A stretch of DNA of 64,000 nt from Fulvivirga ligni (GTDB lineage Bacteria; Bacteroidota; Bacteroidia; Cytophagales; Cyclobacteriaceae), in assembly GCF_021389935.1 (NCBI RefSeq), contig NZ_CP089979.1, positions 1,345,001 to 1,409,000 on the forward strand, read 5' to 3'. This document shows positions 51,706-60,444 of the stretch, one piece after another. The notes under the pieces were generated by a model. That model did no database searches. It had not been told where the DNA came from and was given only the letters and a program-made list of their open reading frames with translations. Every line of letters starts with the position of its first letter. The stretch's first letter is position 1. Both the position numbers and the translations under genes were made by a program.

Positions 51706-53856
51706 ATGAACATGAAAAATCTACCAGTTTTTTTATTTCTGTCAATTATAATTTTATCCTGTTCCATGGAAAAGGAAGTGAAAGATAAGAGCCTTGCTTA
51801 TCCCGAAACGGCTACTGTAGATACGGTAGATAATTATTTCGGTGTGGAGGTGAAAGATCCTTATAGGTGGCTAGAAGATGATCAATCTGAGGCTACCAAG
51901 CAATGGGTGAAGAAAGAAAATGAAGTAACATTCGGATACTTAAATAAGATTCCTTTTAGAGATAATATCAAAAGTAGATTAGAAGAACTGTTTGATTATG
52001 AGAGAGTTTCATCTCCTGCCAAGCATGGGGATTACTATTATTTCTACAAAAATGATGGTCTTCAAAATCAAAGTGTGCTTTATAGGAAAAAGGGAGAAGA
52101 TGGTGAGCCGGAAGTTTTTTTAGATCCTAATAAGTTTACCGAAGATGGTACCATTTCTTTAGCAGGAACATCATTTACTAAAGATGGATCTCTGCTGGGC
52201 TACCTTATTTCTGAAGGTGGGTCTGATTGGAGAAAGGCTATTATCATTAACACTGAGACGAAAGAGCAGGTAGCAGATACCTTGGTAGATATCAAGTTTA
52301 GTGGTATTTCCTGGAAAGGCACTGAGGGGTTTTATTATAGCAGCTATGACAAGCCTAAAGAAGGTTCAGCCCTATCAGGAAAAACGCAGCATCATAAACT
52401 TTTTTATCATAAGCTGGGCACGCCTCAGGCAGAGGATAAGTTGATATTTGGAGGAGAAGAAACTCCTCACAGATATATAGGTGCATATCTTACCGAAGAT
52501 GAGCGGTTTCTCGTGATAAGTGCAGCGGAAAGAACCAGTGGTAATGAATTATATATTAAAGATCTTAGTAAAGAAGGTAGCGATATAGTTGCTATAAAAG
52601 AAGGATATGAAAGTGAACAAGGTGTACTTTATAATGTAGGCGATAGGCTAATCATAAGCACCAATTTGAATGCTCCAAATGGCAAGCTCGTTGAAGTAAG
52701 TGCGGCCAATCCCGATGTAGATAATTGGAAGGATTTAATCCCTGAAACTGAAAATGTACTTTCGGCTGGTACTGCTGGTGGTAAAATATTTGCTAACTAT
52801 ATGGTAGATGCCAAGACAGAGATTAAGCAATATGATCTTGATGGCAATCTGGAGAGTGAAATAAAGCTTCCAGGCATTGGCAGCGCTTATGGCTTTAATG
52901 GAGAAGCTGAGGATAAAGAGATTTATTACACATTTACCTCTTTCACGTATCCTTCTACCATCTTTAAATATGATATAGCTTCAGGTAATTCAACCCTTTA
53001 TGATCAGCCAAAGGTAGATTTCAATCCTGAAGATTATGAGACTAAGCAGGTCTTTGTTACCAGTAAAGATGGTACAAAGGTGCCTATGTTTATCGTTTAT
53101 AAAAAAGGGTTGGAGCTCAACGGAAAAAATCCTACCTATTTATATGCTTACGGAGGTTTCAATGTGAGTCTTACACCATCTTTTAGCACTAGTAGAATTT
53201 TATGGTTAGAAAATGGTGGCGTTTATGCCCAGCCTAATCTACGTGGTGGGGGAGAATATGGCCAGGATTGGCATATTGCAGGTACGAAAATGAAGAAGCA
53301 AAATGTATTTGACGATTTTATCGCTGCAGGCGAATATCTGATAGAGAACAAATACACATCTCATGATTACCTGGCCATAGCTGGCGGTTCAAATGGAGGG
53401 TTGTTGGTAGGTGCTACCATGACTCAGAGACCTGATTTGGCCAAAGTAGCTTTTCCGGCTGTTGGGGTGATGGATATGTTGAGATACCATAAATTTACTG
53501 CAGGTGCTGGCTGGGCTTTTGATTATGGTACTTCTGAAGATAGCAAGGAGATGTTTGAGTATATCTATGGTTACAGTCCGGTGCATAATGTGAAAGATAG
53601 CGTACAATATCCTGCTACCATGGTCACTACAGCAGATCATGATGATAGAGTGGTGCCGGCGCATTCGTTCAAATTTGCCGCTGAATTGCAGAAACATCAA
53701 TCTGGGGATAACCCCGTTTTAATACGCATTGAAACAGATGCTGGTCACGGTGCTGGAAAACCCACTTCAAAAATTATAGAAGAGGAGGCTGATAAATATG
53801 CCTTCGCCTGGTATAGTATGGGGTTTGTGCCTGATTTTGAGAAAAAAGACCTATAA
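51706..53856 (+). CDS. Prolyl oligopeptidase family serine peptidase, lipoprotein
   Basis: 716 residues. Lipobox ILSCSME (Cys about 21); an in-frame ATG two codons in (51712) is an equally possible start. N-terminal seven-bladed propeller (PYRWLEDDQSEATKQWV is the typical S9A entry), then the alpha/beta hydrolase with Ser in AIAGGSNGGLLVGA, Asp in TADHDDRVVPAHS and His in DAGHGAGKPTSK. Cuts short proline-containing peptides, here probably in the periplasm. The GNAT gene starts 4 bp later. Confidence 0.93.
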   Translation: MNMKNLPVFLFLSIIILSCSMEKEVKDKSLAYPETATVDTVDNYFGVEVKDPYRWLEDDQSEATKQWVKKENEVTFGYLNKIPFRDNIKSRLEELFDYERVSSPAKHGDYYYFYKNDGLQNQSVLYRKKGEDGEPEVFLDPNKFTEDGTISLAGTSFTKDGSLLGYLISEGGSDWRKAIIINTETKEQVADTLVDIKFSGISWKGTEGFYYSSYDKPKEGSALSGKTQHHKLFYHKLGTPQAEDKLIFGGEETPHRYIGAYLTEDERFLVISAAERTSGNELYIKDLSKEGSDIVAIKEGYESEQGVLYNVGDRLIISTNLNAPNGKLVEVSAANPDVDNWKDLIPETENVLSAGTAGGKIFANYMVDAKTEIKQYDLDGNLESEIKLPGIGSAYGFNGEAEDKEIYYTFTSFTYPSTIFKYDIASGNSTLYDQPKVDFNPEDYETKQVFVTSKDGTKVPMFIVYKKGLELNGKNPTYLYAYGGFNVSLTPSFSTSRILWLENGGVYAQPNLRGGGEYGQDWHIAGTKMKKQNVFDDFIAAGEYLIENKYTSHDYLAIAGGSNGGLLVGATMTQRPDLAKVAFPAVGVMDMLRYHKFTAGAGWAFDYGTSEDSKEMFEYIYGYSPVHNVKDSVQYPATMVTTADHDDRVVPAHSFKFAAELQKHQSGDNPVLIRIETDAGHGAGKPTSKIIEEEADKYAFAWYSMGFVPDFEKKDL

Positions 53857-53860
53857 ACAA

Positions 53861-54307
53861 ATGATTAGAGAAGGTAAAAAAGAAGACTTGCCCAGAGTGC
53901 TGGAGTTGATTAAAGAGCTGGCGGTATATGAAAAAGCTGGTGATGAAGTTTCAAATACTGTAGAGCTTATGGAAAAGGATGGTTTTGGTGATCATCCTGC
54001 CTATGGCTTATTCGTGGCGGAAGAGGAAGAAGGTATAGTGGGTATAGCTATTTATTATTATAGATATTCTACCTGGAAAGGAAGAAGGATTTACCTCGAA
54101 GACATAGTAGTAACTGACAGCCATAGAGGAAAGGGCATAGGCAAGCAGCTTTTTGATAGTGTAATTCAAAAAGGTAAAGCTGAGAAATGTAGTGGAATGG
54201 TATGGCAGGTTCTAGATTGGAACGAACCTGCTATAAATTTTTACAAAAAATACTACGGAGCCTCTCTGGATGCAGAGTGGATCAATTGCAGTATTAGTTT
54301 TGATTAA
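53861..54307 (+). CDS. GNAT family N-acetyltransferase
   Basis: 148 residues from the ATG at 53861. Acetyl-CoA loop DSHRGKGIGKQLF (Q/RxxGxG/A) after the YLEDIVVT strand, then WQVLDWNEPAINFYKKYYGA, the conserved end. Resembles the spermidine/diamine acetyltransferase-like branch (IRxGxxxDLPxVLELIKELAVYE at the start). Substrate not established. Probably co-transcribed with the peptidase upstream. Confidence 0.9.
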   Translation: MIREGKKEDLPRVLELIKELAVYEKAGDEVSNTVELMEKDGFGDHPAYGLFVAEEEEGIVGIAIYYYRYSTWKGRRIYLEDIVVTDSHRGKGIGKQLFDSVIQKGKAEKCSGMVWQVLDWNEPAINFYKKYYGASLDAEWINCSISFD

Positions 54308-54311
54308 AATT

Positions 54312-54689
54312 TTATGAAAAAACTACATGCTCAAAAGGAATGTCCACCATATCGGCCATCTCTCTACCAAGATCTTCCATATCTTCATCGTCCGGATCAT
54401 ATTTCCATCGGATGGTGATCTTGTTGCCGAAGATATAGAACTTATTAAGCTCAAATAATATATCTAAAAGCATTTTGGTAGAGGAAGTATTCAGATATTC
54501 TAATTCCAATTCCATCACCGTAAGCGGCTGAGGGCTTTGGAAATAGGTTCTGAGCCAGCCCACGATCGCTTGATGAAATGGAGTGGTGTCTTCCATGAAT
54601 GATCGGCCTTCTATAGATAACTTTCCTGACGAGTAGTCCAAATAAACCTTCGGACTGTCCTCTGAGGGTTCAAGGTATAAAGCATTCAT
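54312..54689 (-). CDS. SiaC-like (DUF1987) regulatory phosphoprotein
   Basis: 125 residues, one domain. LYLEPSEDSPKVYLDYSSGKLSIEGRS at the start and the LNTSSTKMLLDIL segment are the DUF1987 signature; the Ser/Thr in that segment corresponds to the phosphorylated residue in Pseudomonas SiaC. There SiaB phosphorylates and SiaA (PP2C) dephosphorylates it to control a diguanylate cyclase. No SiaA, SiaB or GGDEF gene is in the window. Confidence 0.85.
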   Translation of the reverse strand: MNALYLEPSEDSPKVYLDYSSGKLSIEGRSFMEDTTPFHQAIVGWLRTYFQSPQPLTVMELELEYLNTSSTKMLLDILFELNKFYIFGNKITIRWKYDPDDEDMEDLGREMADMVDIPFEHVVFS

Positions 54690-54828
54690 AATGTAAATGT
54701 ATAATTGATACGTTACAATTCCATCTAAATGTAAGTAATTAAATCATTTAAGTTGAATTATCTTACATTATGTTGGGAATAATTGGTAAAATTGCTACCC
54801 TGAAAACGAGGAAAGATGTAAGATATTA

Positions 54829-55131
54829 TTACACTTCTTCCAATAATGTTCTGAAAGCCACGTGTTTATCTTTGTACTTATTATGTAATTGTTGAACTAG
54901 AGCTGGGGCATGGTTATCCAAATATTGTACAACTTTGTCCACACTTTTGGCGAAGTACTGAAAAGAGTAAGAAACACTTTGTCCTTCATCCTGGCCTAAA
55001 ACCTTGTAAATTTTATAATCATCAAATAAACCAGTATTCATTACAGATGGTATATAGGACTGTTTCATCCAGTTTAGCCACTCCTTTTCCACATCAAGAT
55101 CTATTCCTATAGTTACGTTGTAAAGAACCAT
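54829..55131 (-). CDS. DUF4286 family protein
   Basis: 100 residues, small alpha/beta protein: VLYNVTIGIDLDVEKEWLNWMKQSYIPSVM start and the VAFRTLLEEV end match DUF4286. Function unknown, possibly a dimeric alpha-beta-barrel (ferredoxin-like) fold. The 139-bp gap to the siaC-like gene carries repeated ATGTAAG motifs. Confidence 0.8.
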   Translation of the reverse strand: MVLYNVTIGIDLDVEKEWLNWMKQSYIPSVMNTGLFDDYKIYKVLGQDEGQSVSYSFQYFAKSVDKVVQYLDNHAPALVQQLHNKYKDKHVAFRTLLEEV

Positions 55132-55228
55132 GTTTGAATTATATAAAGTATTTTAATAGTTAAATTCTAGCGAATGAAATTGTGGTATTTCTTTTGCAGG
55201 AATAAAATTATGATTATTTTCATAGATT

Positions 55229-56707
55229 ATGGCTTTATCAAATTATAAAAAAGGCCTTACATGTTGCTTTTTTCTAGGATTCGCATTTTTATTTTTAATC
55301 CTGTCAGGTTGTCATAAAACCAGTAATGAAAGCAATGAGCCTAAAGAAGAAGAGCCTCCTATTATTAAACCGGTTGATTTTGACCTCAAAAAAATCAAAG
55401 AAAGAGGATCTATTATTGCTATTGTAGATAACAGCTCCACCGGCTATTTTTTATATAGGGGAAGACCTATGGGGTATGAGTACGATCTCTTATCTCTGTT
55501 TGCCAAGGAAATTGGCGTTTCATTAGAAATTAAAGTTACCTCTAGTATAGACGAAGCTTTTGATATGCTCAATAAGGGGCAGGGTGATATTATTGCCTAT
55601 TCTTTAGCTATTACTAAGACTAGAAAAGAGGTAGTGTCGTTTACAAAAAGTCACTATACCACCAAGCAGGTGCTGGTTCAGCGTAAGCCTAGAAACTGGC
55701 GTAGAATGAGCAGAGACGAGCTGGATAAAAAATTAATTAGGAACCAGGTTTCTCTAATTGGGAAGGAAATTCATGTTCGTAAGAGTTCTTCGTTTGTAGA
55801 TAGATTACATAATCTTTCAGACGAGGTGGGTGGAGATATTCTGATTGTTGAGGATCAGGATAGTGCCGAAACAGAAGAACTGATTAGGAAAGTAGCCTAT
55901 TCTGATATTGATTACACCATAGCGGACGAAACTACCGCGTTGGTAAATGCCTCTTATTATCCAATACTTGATGTTAGGACTTCGATAAGTTTCCCTCAGC
56001 AGATAGCCTGGGCGGTAAGAAAAAACTCAGAGGAACTTTTGCCTACTTTGAATACCTGGATTACCGGCGTTAAGAAGAAGCCCACTTTCAATATCATCTA
56101 TAATAAATATTTTAGAAGCCCGAGAGCTTCATTAAGAAGAGCTAAGAGTGATTTTTCATCTATGGGAGGTGAAAAAATCAGTGTATATGATGACATTATT
56201 AAAGATGCCGCTGATACCATTGGCTGGGACTGGCAATTATTGGCAGCACAGATTTATCAGGAATCTCATTTCGATCCGAATGCAAAATCATGGGCCGGAG
56301 CTGTGGGCTTAATGCAAATAGTGCCGGAAACAGGAGAGAGATATGGTGTGGCTGATCTTTACAATCCTTCTCAAAACATCTACGCTGGGGTGGAATACCT
56401 TAAGTTTTTAGATGAGCTGTGGTCAAAAACTATTAAGGATCCTGAAGAAAGGGTCAAGTTCGTTTTGGCGAGTTATAATGTAGGATTAGGTCATGTGGTG
56501 GATGCCAGAGAACTGGCCAGAAAGTATAAAAAAGATCCGTTGAAATGGGAAGGCAATGTAGAGCACTTCTTATTAATGAAATCAAAACCTGAATATTTTA
56601 GAGATCCGGTGGTGAAATCTGGTTATTGCCGTGGGGAAGAACCGGTCAATTATGTGCGGGAAATCTTAAATAGGTACCAGCAATACAGGCAGTTGATTAC
56701 TGCCTAA
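55229..56707 (+). CDS. MltF-like membrane-bound lytic murein transglycosylase
   Basis: 492 residues. Signal with lipobox LILSGCHK (Cys about 28). Residues about 60-300 form a type 3 periplasmic-binding (SBP_bac_3) domain (MGYEYDLLSLFAKEIGV, GQGDIIAYSLAITKTR), and about 325-480 an SLT domain with catalytic Glu in AAQIYQESHFDP plus SWAGAVGLMQIVPETG and ASYNVGLGHV. The same two-domain order as E. coli MltF. Cuts peptidoglycan at the envelope. Overlaps the convergent kmo by 4 bp. Confidence 0.92.
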   Translation: MALSNYKKGLTCCFFLGFAFLFLILSGCHKTSNESNEPKEEEPPIIKPVDFDLKKIKERGSIIAIVDNSSTGYFLYRGRPMGYEYDLLSLFAKEIGVSLEIKVTSSIDEAFDMLNKGQGDIIAYSLAITKTRKEVVSFTKSHYTTKQVLVQRKPRNWRRMSRDELDKKLIRNQVSLIGKEIHVRKSSSFVDRLHNLSDEVGGDILIVEDQDSAETEELIRKVAYSDIDYTIADETTALVNASYYPILDVRTSISFPQQIAWAVRKNSEELLPTLNTWITGVKKKPTFNIIYNKYFRSPRASLRRAKSDFSSMGGEKISVYDDIIKDAADTIGWDWQLLAAQIYQESHFDPNAKSWAGAVGLMQIVPETGERYGVADLYNPSQNIYAGVEYLKFLDELWSKTIKDPEERVKFVLASYNVGLGHVVDARELARKYKKDPLKWEGNVEHFLLMKSKPEYFRDPVVKSGYCRGEEPVNYVREILNRYQQYRQLITA

Positions 56708-58032
56708 TGTGGCAGCTGGTTTACAATGCTTTCAAAATCTAATTGCTCCCAATTTTCTTGAAGATTGGGAGTTTTCATTACCTCATCCATAATATTAGCT
56801 TGAATCCTTCCTGTCTTTTGAGCTTGAGAATAAGGTATTTGCTCATTAAATGTGACCATAGAATATAAAGGAATCCATTGATCAGGATATAGCTTATTAA
56901 GTCTGGCTTCTATCTTTTTTCTTAGAAGGAAATTGTCATCGGCTACCAGATCTCTCATTTCTATAAAATTATGAAGCGCCAGATCTGAAATCGCATCCGC
57001 ATCATTCTTTCTTACTACACTAAACGAGGTAATAGTCCGCTCCCAGTCGTTATCAAACTCTTCTAATAGCTTATTCAGTATCCTGCAATCTTCAAATCCG
57101 CAGTTCATGCCCTGGCCATAAAAAGGAACTATGGCATGAGCAGCATCACCTATTAGAAGTGATTGATTTTTATGCCAGGGAAAGCATTTTACAGTAACCA
57201 GAGAAGAGGTCGGGTGCTCCTGAAAGTCTGATAATAATGATGGAATCAGGTCATGCGCATCTGGAAATGTAGTTTGGAAGAATTCTGTTATTTCTTTATC
57301 ACTGGTTAAAGTGGCAAATGACTTCTCACCTTCATAAGGAAGGAACAGTGTTACAGTAAAGCTTCCGTCCAGATTTGGCAGGGCGATAAGCATGAAAGTG
57401 CCTCTCGGCCAAATATGTAACGCATTTTTTTCAATTTTGAAATCATTGGCATCTGTGGCTGGAATGGTTAGTTCTTTGTAGCCATGCTCAATATAATGCT
57501 GAGAATAATTGAATCTTGAAGTCTTTTGGATAACACCCCGTACTATAGAGTAGGCGCCATCAGCACCAATGATAGCGTCAGATTTTACTTCTTCGCCATC
57601 AGAAAAGGTTAATGTGTTTTCTTCCAGATCGATATGAGTACATCTTTTATTGAAGAATATTTTCACGCCATTTTCCTCAGCGGTATTAAGTAGGAGCTCA
57701 TTCAAACCACCTCTGGATACTGAAAATATAGATTGGCCATCTTTGCCGTAGGGTTGAAAGGTAAGGTCGCCGGATTCATCGTGCATCATTCGCCCATTCA
57801 TAGGGATGGCCAATTTCTTGGCTTCTTCTTCCAGACCTAACTCTCGCAGAGGAGCCCAGCCACGGTTGCTGAGAGCTAAATTAATGGAGCGGCCAGAATC
57901 AATGTTATTTTTTCTAAGGTCTAACCTGCTTTCAAATAGGGAAACTTTAAAGCCTCTTTTGGCTAAATAGATACCCATAAGGCTGCCTACCAATCCTGCG
58001 CCTACTATTGAAATGTTCTCCACTTTGCTCAT
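56704..58032 (-). CDS. kmo: Kynurenine 3-monooxygenase
   Basis: 442 residues, FAD-dependent aromatic hydroxylase turning kynurenine to 3-hydroxykynurenine. GxGxxG dinucleotide loop IVGAGLVGSLMGIYLAKRG at the N-terminus, DAIIGADGAYSIVR (DG motif) and IGDAAHAIVPFYGQGMNCGFEDC (GD motif with the KMO-specific FYGQGMN). The start ATG overlaps the kynU stop by 1 bp. In a run with kynU, ogt and haaO. Confidence 0.96.
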   Translation of the reverse strand: MSKVENISIVGAGLVGSLMGIYLAKRGFKVSLFESRLDLRKNNIDSGRSINLALSNRGWAPLRELGLEEEAKKLAIPMNGRMMHDESGDLTFQPYGKDGQSIFSVSRGGLNELLLNTAEENGVKIFFNKRCTHIDLEENTLTFSDGEEVKSDAIIGADGAYSIVRGVIQKTSRFNYSQHYIEHGYKELTIPATDANDFKIEKNALHIWPRGTFMLIALPNLDGSFTVTLFLPYEGEKSFATLTSDKEITEFFQTTFPDAHDLIPSLLSDFQEHPTSSLVTVKCFPWHKNQSLLIGDAAHAIVPFYGQGMNCGFEDCRILNKLLEEFDNDWERTITSFSVVRKNDADAISDLALHNFIEMRDLVADDNFLLRKKIEARLNKLYPDQWIPLYSMVTFNEQIPYSQAQKTGRIQANIMDEVMKTPNLQENWEQLDFESIVNQLPH

Positions 58033-59291
58033 TACCCTATTGCTTCTTTCAGAATTTCGTAAAATCTGTAAACGTCCTGATATGTATTATAAAGTGGTAC
58101 TGGAGCTACTCTGATGGCATTTGGCTCACGCCAATCGGCTATTACACCAGCTTCTGTGAGCTTTTTAAATGCTTCTTTACCATTTCTTTTGGCCTCTAAT
58201 GATAGCTGGCACCCGCGCTCCTCCGGTTTTGATGGGGTAATAATATCAATACCCTCAACGTCCTGAAGTAAATACTCCATAAAGCCGGTGAGTTTTAAGC
58301 TCTTGGTTCTTAAAGCATCCATGCCTACCTCTTCATATATTTCTAAAGAGGCAAGATGCACTGCGCTACTTAATATATTCACATTACTAAGCTGCCATCC
58401 ATCTGCCCCTGGCATCGGCTTAAAGCCTTTTTCCATAAGGAATCTTTCGCCTTCATCATGACCCCACCAGCCCGACATACGCGGTGTGTCAGGGTTAAGG
58501 CCGTGTTTATCATTTACGAATATTCCACTAACACCTCCAGGGCCTGAGTTAAGATATTTATAGCTACACCATGCCGCGAAGTCTACGCCATCATCATGTA
58601 ATGACAACGGCACATTGCCTACTGCATGTGCCAGGTCCAGCCCCATCATAGCACCAGCCTTGTGGGCTGCTGCGGTTATTTCTTTAATAGGGAAAAATTG
58701 GCCTGTGTAATATTGAATTCCACCTATTAAAACCAGGGCCAATGAATCACCATGCTGTTCTATGGCTGAAGTGAAGTCGTCAAGATCTAAAGTGGACTGT
58801 CCTTCTTTAGGGAATACTTCCACTAATGCTTCCTCATAATCAAAACCATGCAACTTAATCTGACTCTCCACCGCATATTGATCTGATGGAAAAGCGCCGC
58901 CCTCTATTAATATTTTGAATCGCTCTTTAGTAGGTCTGTAAAAAGAGGCCATGAGCAGGTGCAGATTGGTAGTAAGGCTGTTCATGGAAACCACCTCCGA
59001 CGGATTTGCTCCCACAATCTTCGCTAATGCCTCTTTACTATATTTGTGATATTCAAACCATGGCCTTTTGTTAGAGTGAAAGTGGCCCTCCACTCCCAAA
59101 GTTGCCCATCCGTTCAGTTCTTCATTAACATATTTATTTACATTCTTAGGCTGTAAGCCCAAGCTATTTCCTGTAAAGTAAATGCTGTCTTTTCCGTTTA
59201 CCTGTGGAATGTAGAATTTGTCTCTGTAATCTTTTAAAGGATCTTCCTGATCCATCTTTACTGCAAATTCTATTGATTTTTCATATACCAT
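58032..59291 (-). CDS. kynU: Kynureninase
   Basis: 419 residues, PLP enzyme cleaving (3-hydroxy)kynurenine to (3-hydroxy)anthranilate and alanine. IYFTGNSLGLQPKN, MNSLTTNLHLLMASFY, GLDLAHAVGNVPL and the PLP-lysine in WCSYKYLNSGPGG are all typical. Between ogt and kmo, all on the minus strand. Confidence 0.97.
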   Translation of the reverse strand: MVYEKSIEFAVKMDQEDPLKDYRDKFYIPQVNGKDSIYFTGNSLGLQPKNVNKYVNEELNGWATLGVEGHFHSNKRPWFEYHKYSKEALAKIVGANPSEVVSMNSLTTNLHLLMASFYRPTKERFKILIEGGAFPSDQYAVESQIKLHGFDYEEALVEVFPKEGQSTLDLDDFTSAIEQHGDSLALVLIGGIQYYTGQFFPIKEITAAAHKAGAMMGLDLAHAVGNVPLSLHDDGVDFAAWCSYKYLNSGPGGVSGIFVNDKHGLNPDTPRMSGWWGHDEGERFLMEKGFKPMPGADGWQLSNVNILSSAVHLASLEIYEEVGMDALRTKSLKLTGFMEYLLQDVEGIDIITPSKPEERGCQLSLEAKRNGKEAFKKLTEAGVIADWREPNAIRVAPVPLYNTYQDVYRFYEILKEAIG

Positions 59292-59312
59292 CGCCCCTAT
59301 TTTAGTTCAAAA

Positions 59313-59795
59313 TTACCCAAAAATTTCCATCTGCTCCCCTCGGAGAACACCTTCGTGTTTTAAAAGCCATTTCTTATTTTCTATTCCTCCGGCAAAGCCG
59401 ACCATTTTACCATCTTTACCGATCACTCTATGACAAGGTATAATAATTGGGAGCTGGTTTTTGCCATTGGCAGTGCCTGCAGCTCTTATACATTTAATAT
59501 CTCCAAGCCTTATAGCTAACTCAGAATATGAAATGGTTTCTCCAAAAGGAATTTTTGCCAGTTCTTTCCATACTCTCACCTGAAAATTAGTTCCATTTAA
59601 TTCATAAGGTGTATGGAAGGTGGCAAGCTTGCCTTCAAAATAATCATTTAGCTCTTCTGTAAATTTTTTGATTACTTCAGAATTAGTGGTATAAACACCA
59701 TTTTCAAGGTTGGGTTTAAAGGTGACTTTAGTAATGTGCGTTTCACTGGCAGAAATGCCCAAAGGCCCAATGGGAAAATGATGAATATATTCCAA
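59313..59795 (-). CDS. ogt: Methylated-DNA--[protein]-cysteine S-methyltransferase
   Basis: 160 residues. Repairs O6-alkylguanine by transferring the alkyl group to Cys in IIPCHRVIG; the Arg-finger helix and the GRIRAAGTANGKN region match (here IRAAGTANGKNQLP). Its place inside the kynurenine run, 1 bp from haaO, is odd for a repair gene; a physiological link is not obvious. Confidence 0.95.
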   Translation of the reverse strand: MEYIHHFPIGPLGISASETHITKVTFKPNLENGVYTTNSEVIKKFTEELNDYFEGKLATFHTPYELNGTNFQVRVWKELAKIPFGETISYSELAIRLGDIKCIRAAGTANGKNQLPIIIPCHRVIGKDGKMVGFAGGIENKKWLLKHEGVLRGEQMEIFG

Positions 59796-59796
59796 T

Positions 59797-60324
59797 CTAA
59801 ACGAATTTTTTGTCAGCTTCCATTACGTGACCGCAATTATCACAAGTGCGTAATTCTTCTGAACCATAAAACTCTTTAAAGCGCGGTAAGAAGTCTTTTT
59901 CAATATTATTTAGCGGGAAATAGGTTTCATGAAGCTTGTGATTGCACTTCTCACAGTACCAAATAAGACCATCCGTGTACTCTCCTTTTCTTTTTCTCTC
60001 AATAACCAAACCTACTGAGCCCTCTGATCTTATAGGAGAATGGGGCACTTTTGCAGGGTGTAAGTAAATATCTCCTGCTTTGATGGGGATATCAACCGCG
60101 TGTCCATCTTCCTGTATTTTTACCGTAATATCTCCTTCCAGCTGGTAGAAAAGCTCTTCCGTTTCATTGTAGTGATAATCTTTACGCGCGTTGGGGCCGC
60201 CCACCACCATCACGATATAATCACCCGCATCGGCATAGATGTTTTTATTACCTACAGGTGGTTTTAAAAGATCTCGATTGTCTTCTATCCACTGTTTTAA
60301 GTTAAAGGGTCTTTTTATAGCCAT
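59797..60324 (-). CDS. haaO: 3-Hydroxyanthranilate 3,4-dioxygenase
   Basis: 175 residues, cupin Fe(II) dioxygenase that opens the ring of 3-hydroxyanthranilate to 2-amino-3-carboxymuconate semialdehyde. Iron ligands fit HYNETEELFYQLEG (His, Glu) and HPAKVPHSP (His). The C-terminal rubredoxin-like metal site CEKCNHKLHE/CDNCGHV, present in bacterial and some eukaryotic forms, is intact. First gene of the haaO-ogt-kynU-kmo run. Confidence 0.96.
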   Translation of the reverse strand: MAIKRPFNLKQWIEDNRDLLKPPVGNKNIYADAGDYIVMVVGGPNARKDYHYNETEELFYQLEGDITVKIQEDGHAVDIPIKAGDIYLHPAKVPHSPIRSEGSVGLVIERKRKGEYTDGLIWYCEKCNHKLHETYFPLNNIEKDFLPRFKEFYGSEELRTCDNCGHVMEADKKFV

Positions 60325-60389
60325 TTTGTATCTATTTAATATATGATTAGCTCCTCTGTATAACTTCGTGCAGTTCTGGCGAGGGGGTT

Positions 60390-60397
60390 CAAAAGTA
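60390..60397 (-). promoter_or_regulatory. Possible -7 box (TACTTTTG) for the haaO run
   Basis: Minus-strand match to TAnnTTTG, 65 bp before haaO. No clear -33 box. The divergent SDR gene starts at 60445. Confidence 0.3.
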
Positions 60398-60444
60398 TGC
60401 TGTTTTATGTTAAATTTAATGAAAATAAAAGCTAATAGAATAAG

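Noticed and set aside
54404-54414. Second copy of the REP hairpin (CCATCGGATGG)
   Set aside because: It is a short match inside the SiaC-like coding region, without the second arm or GTAG.
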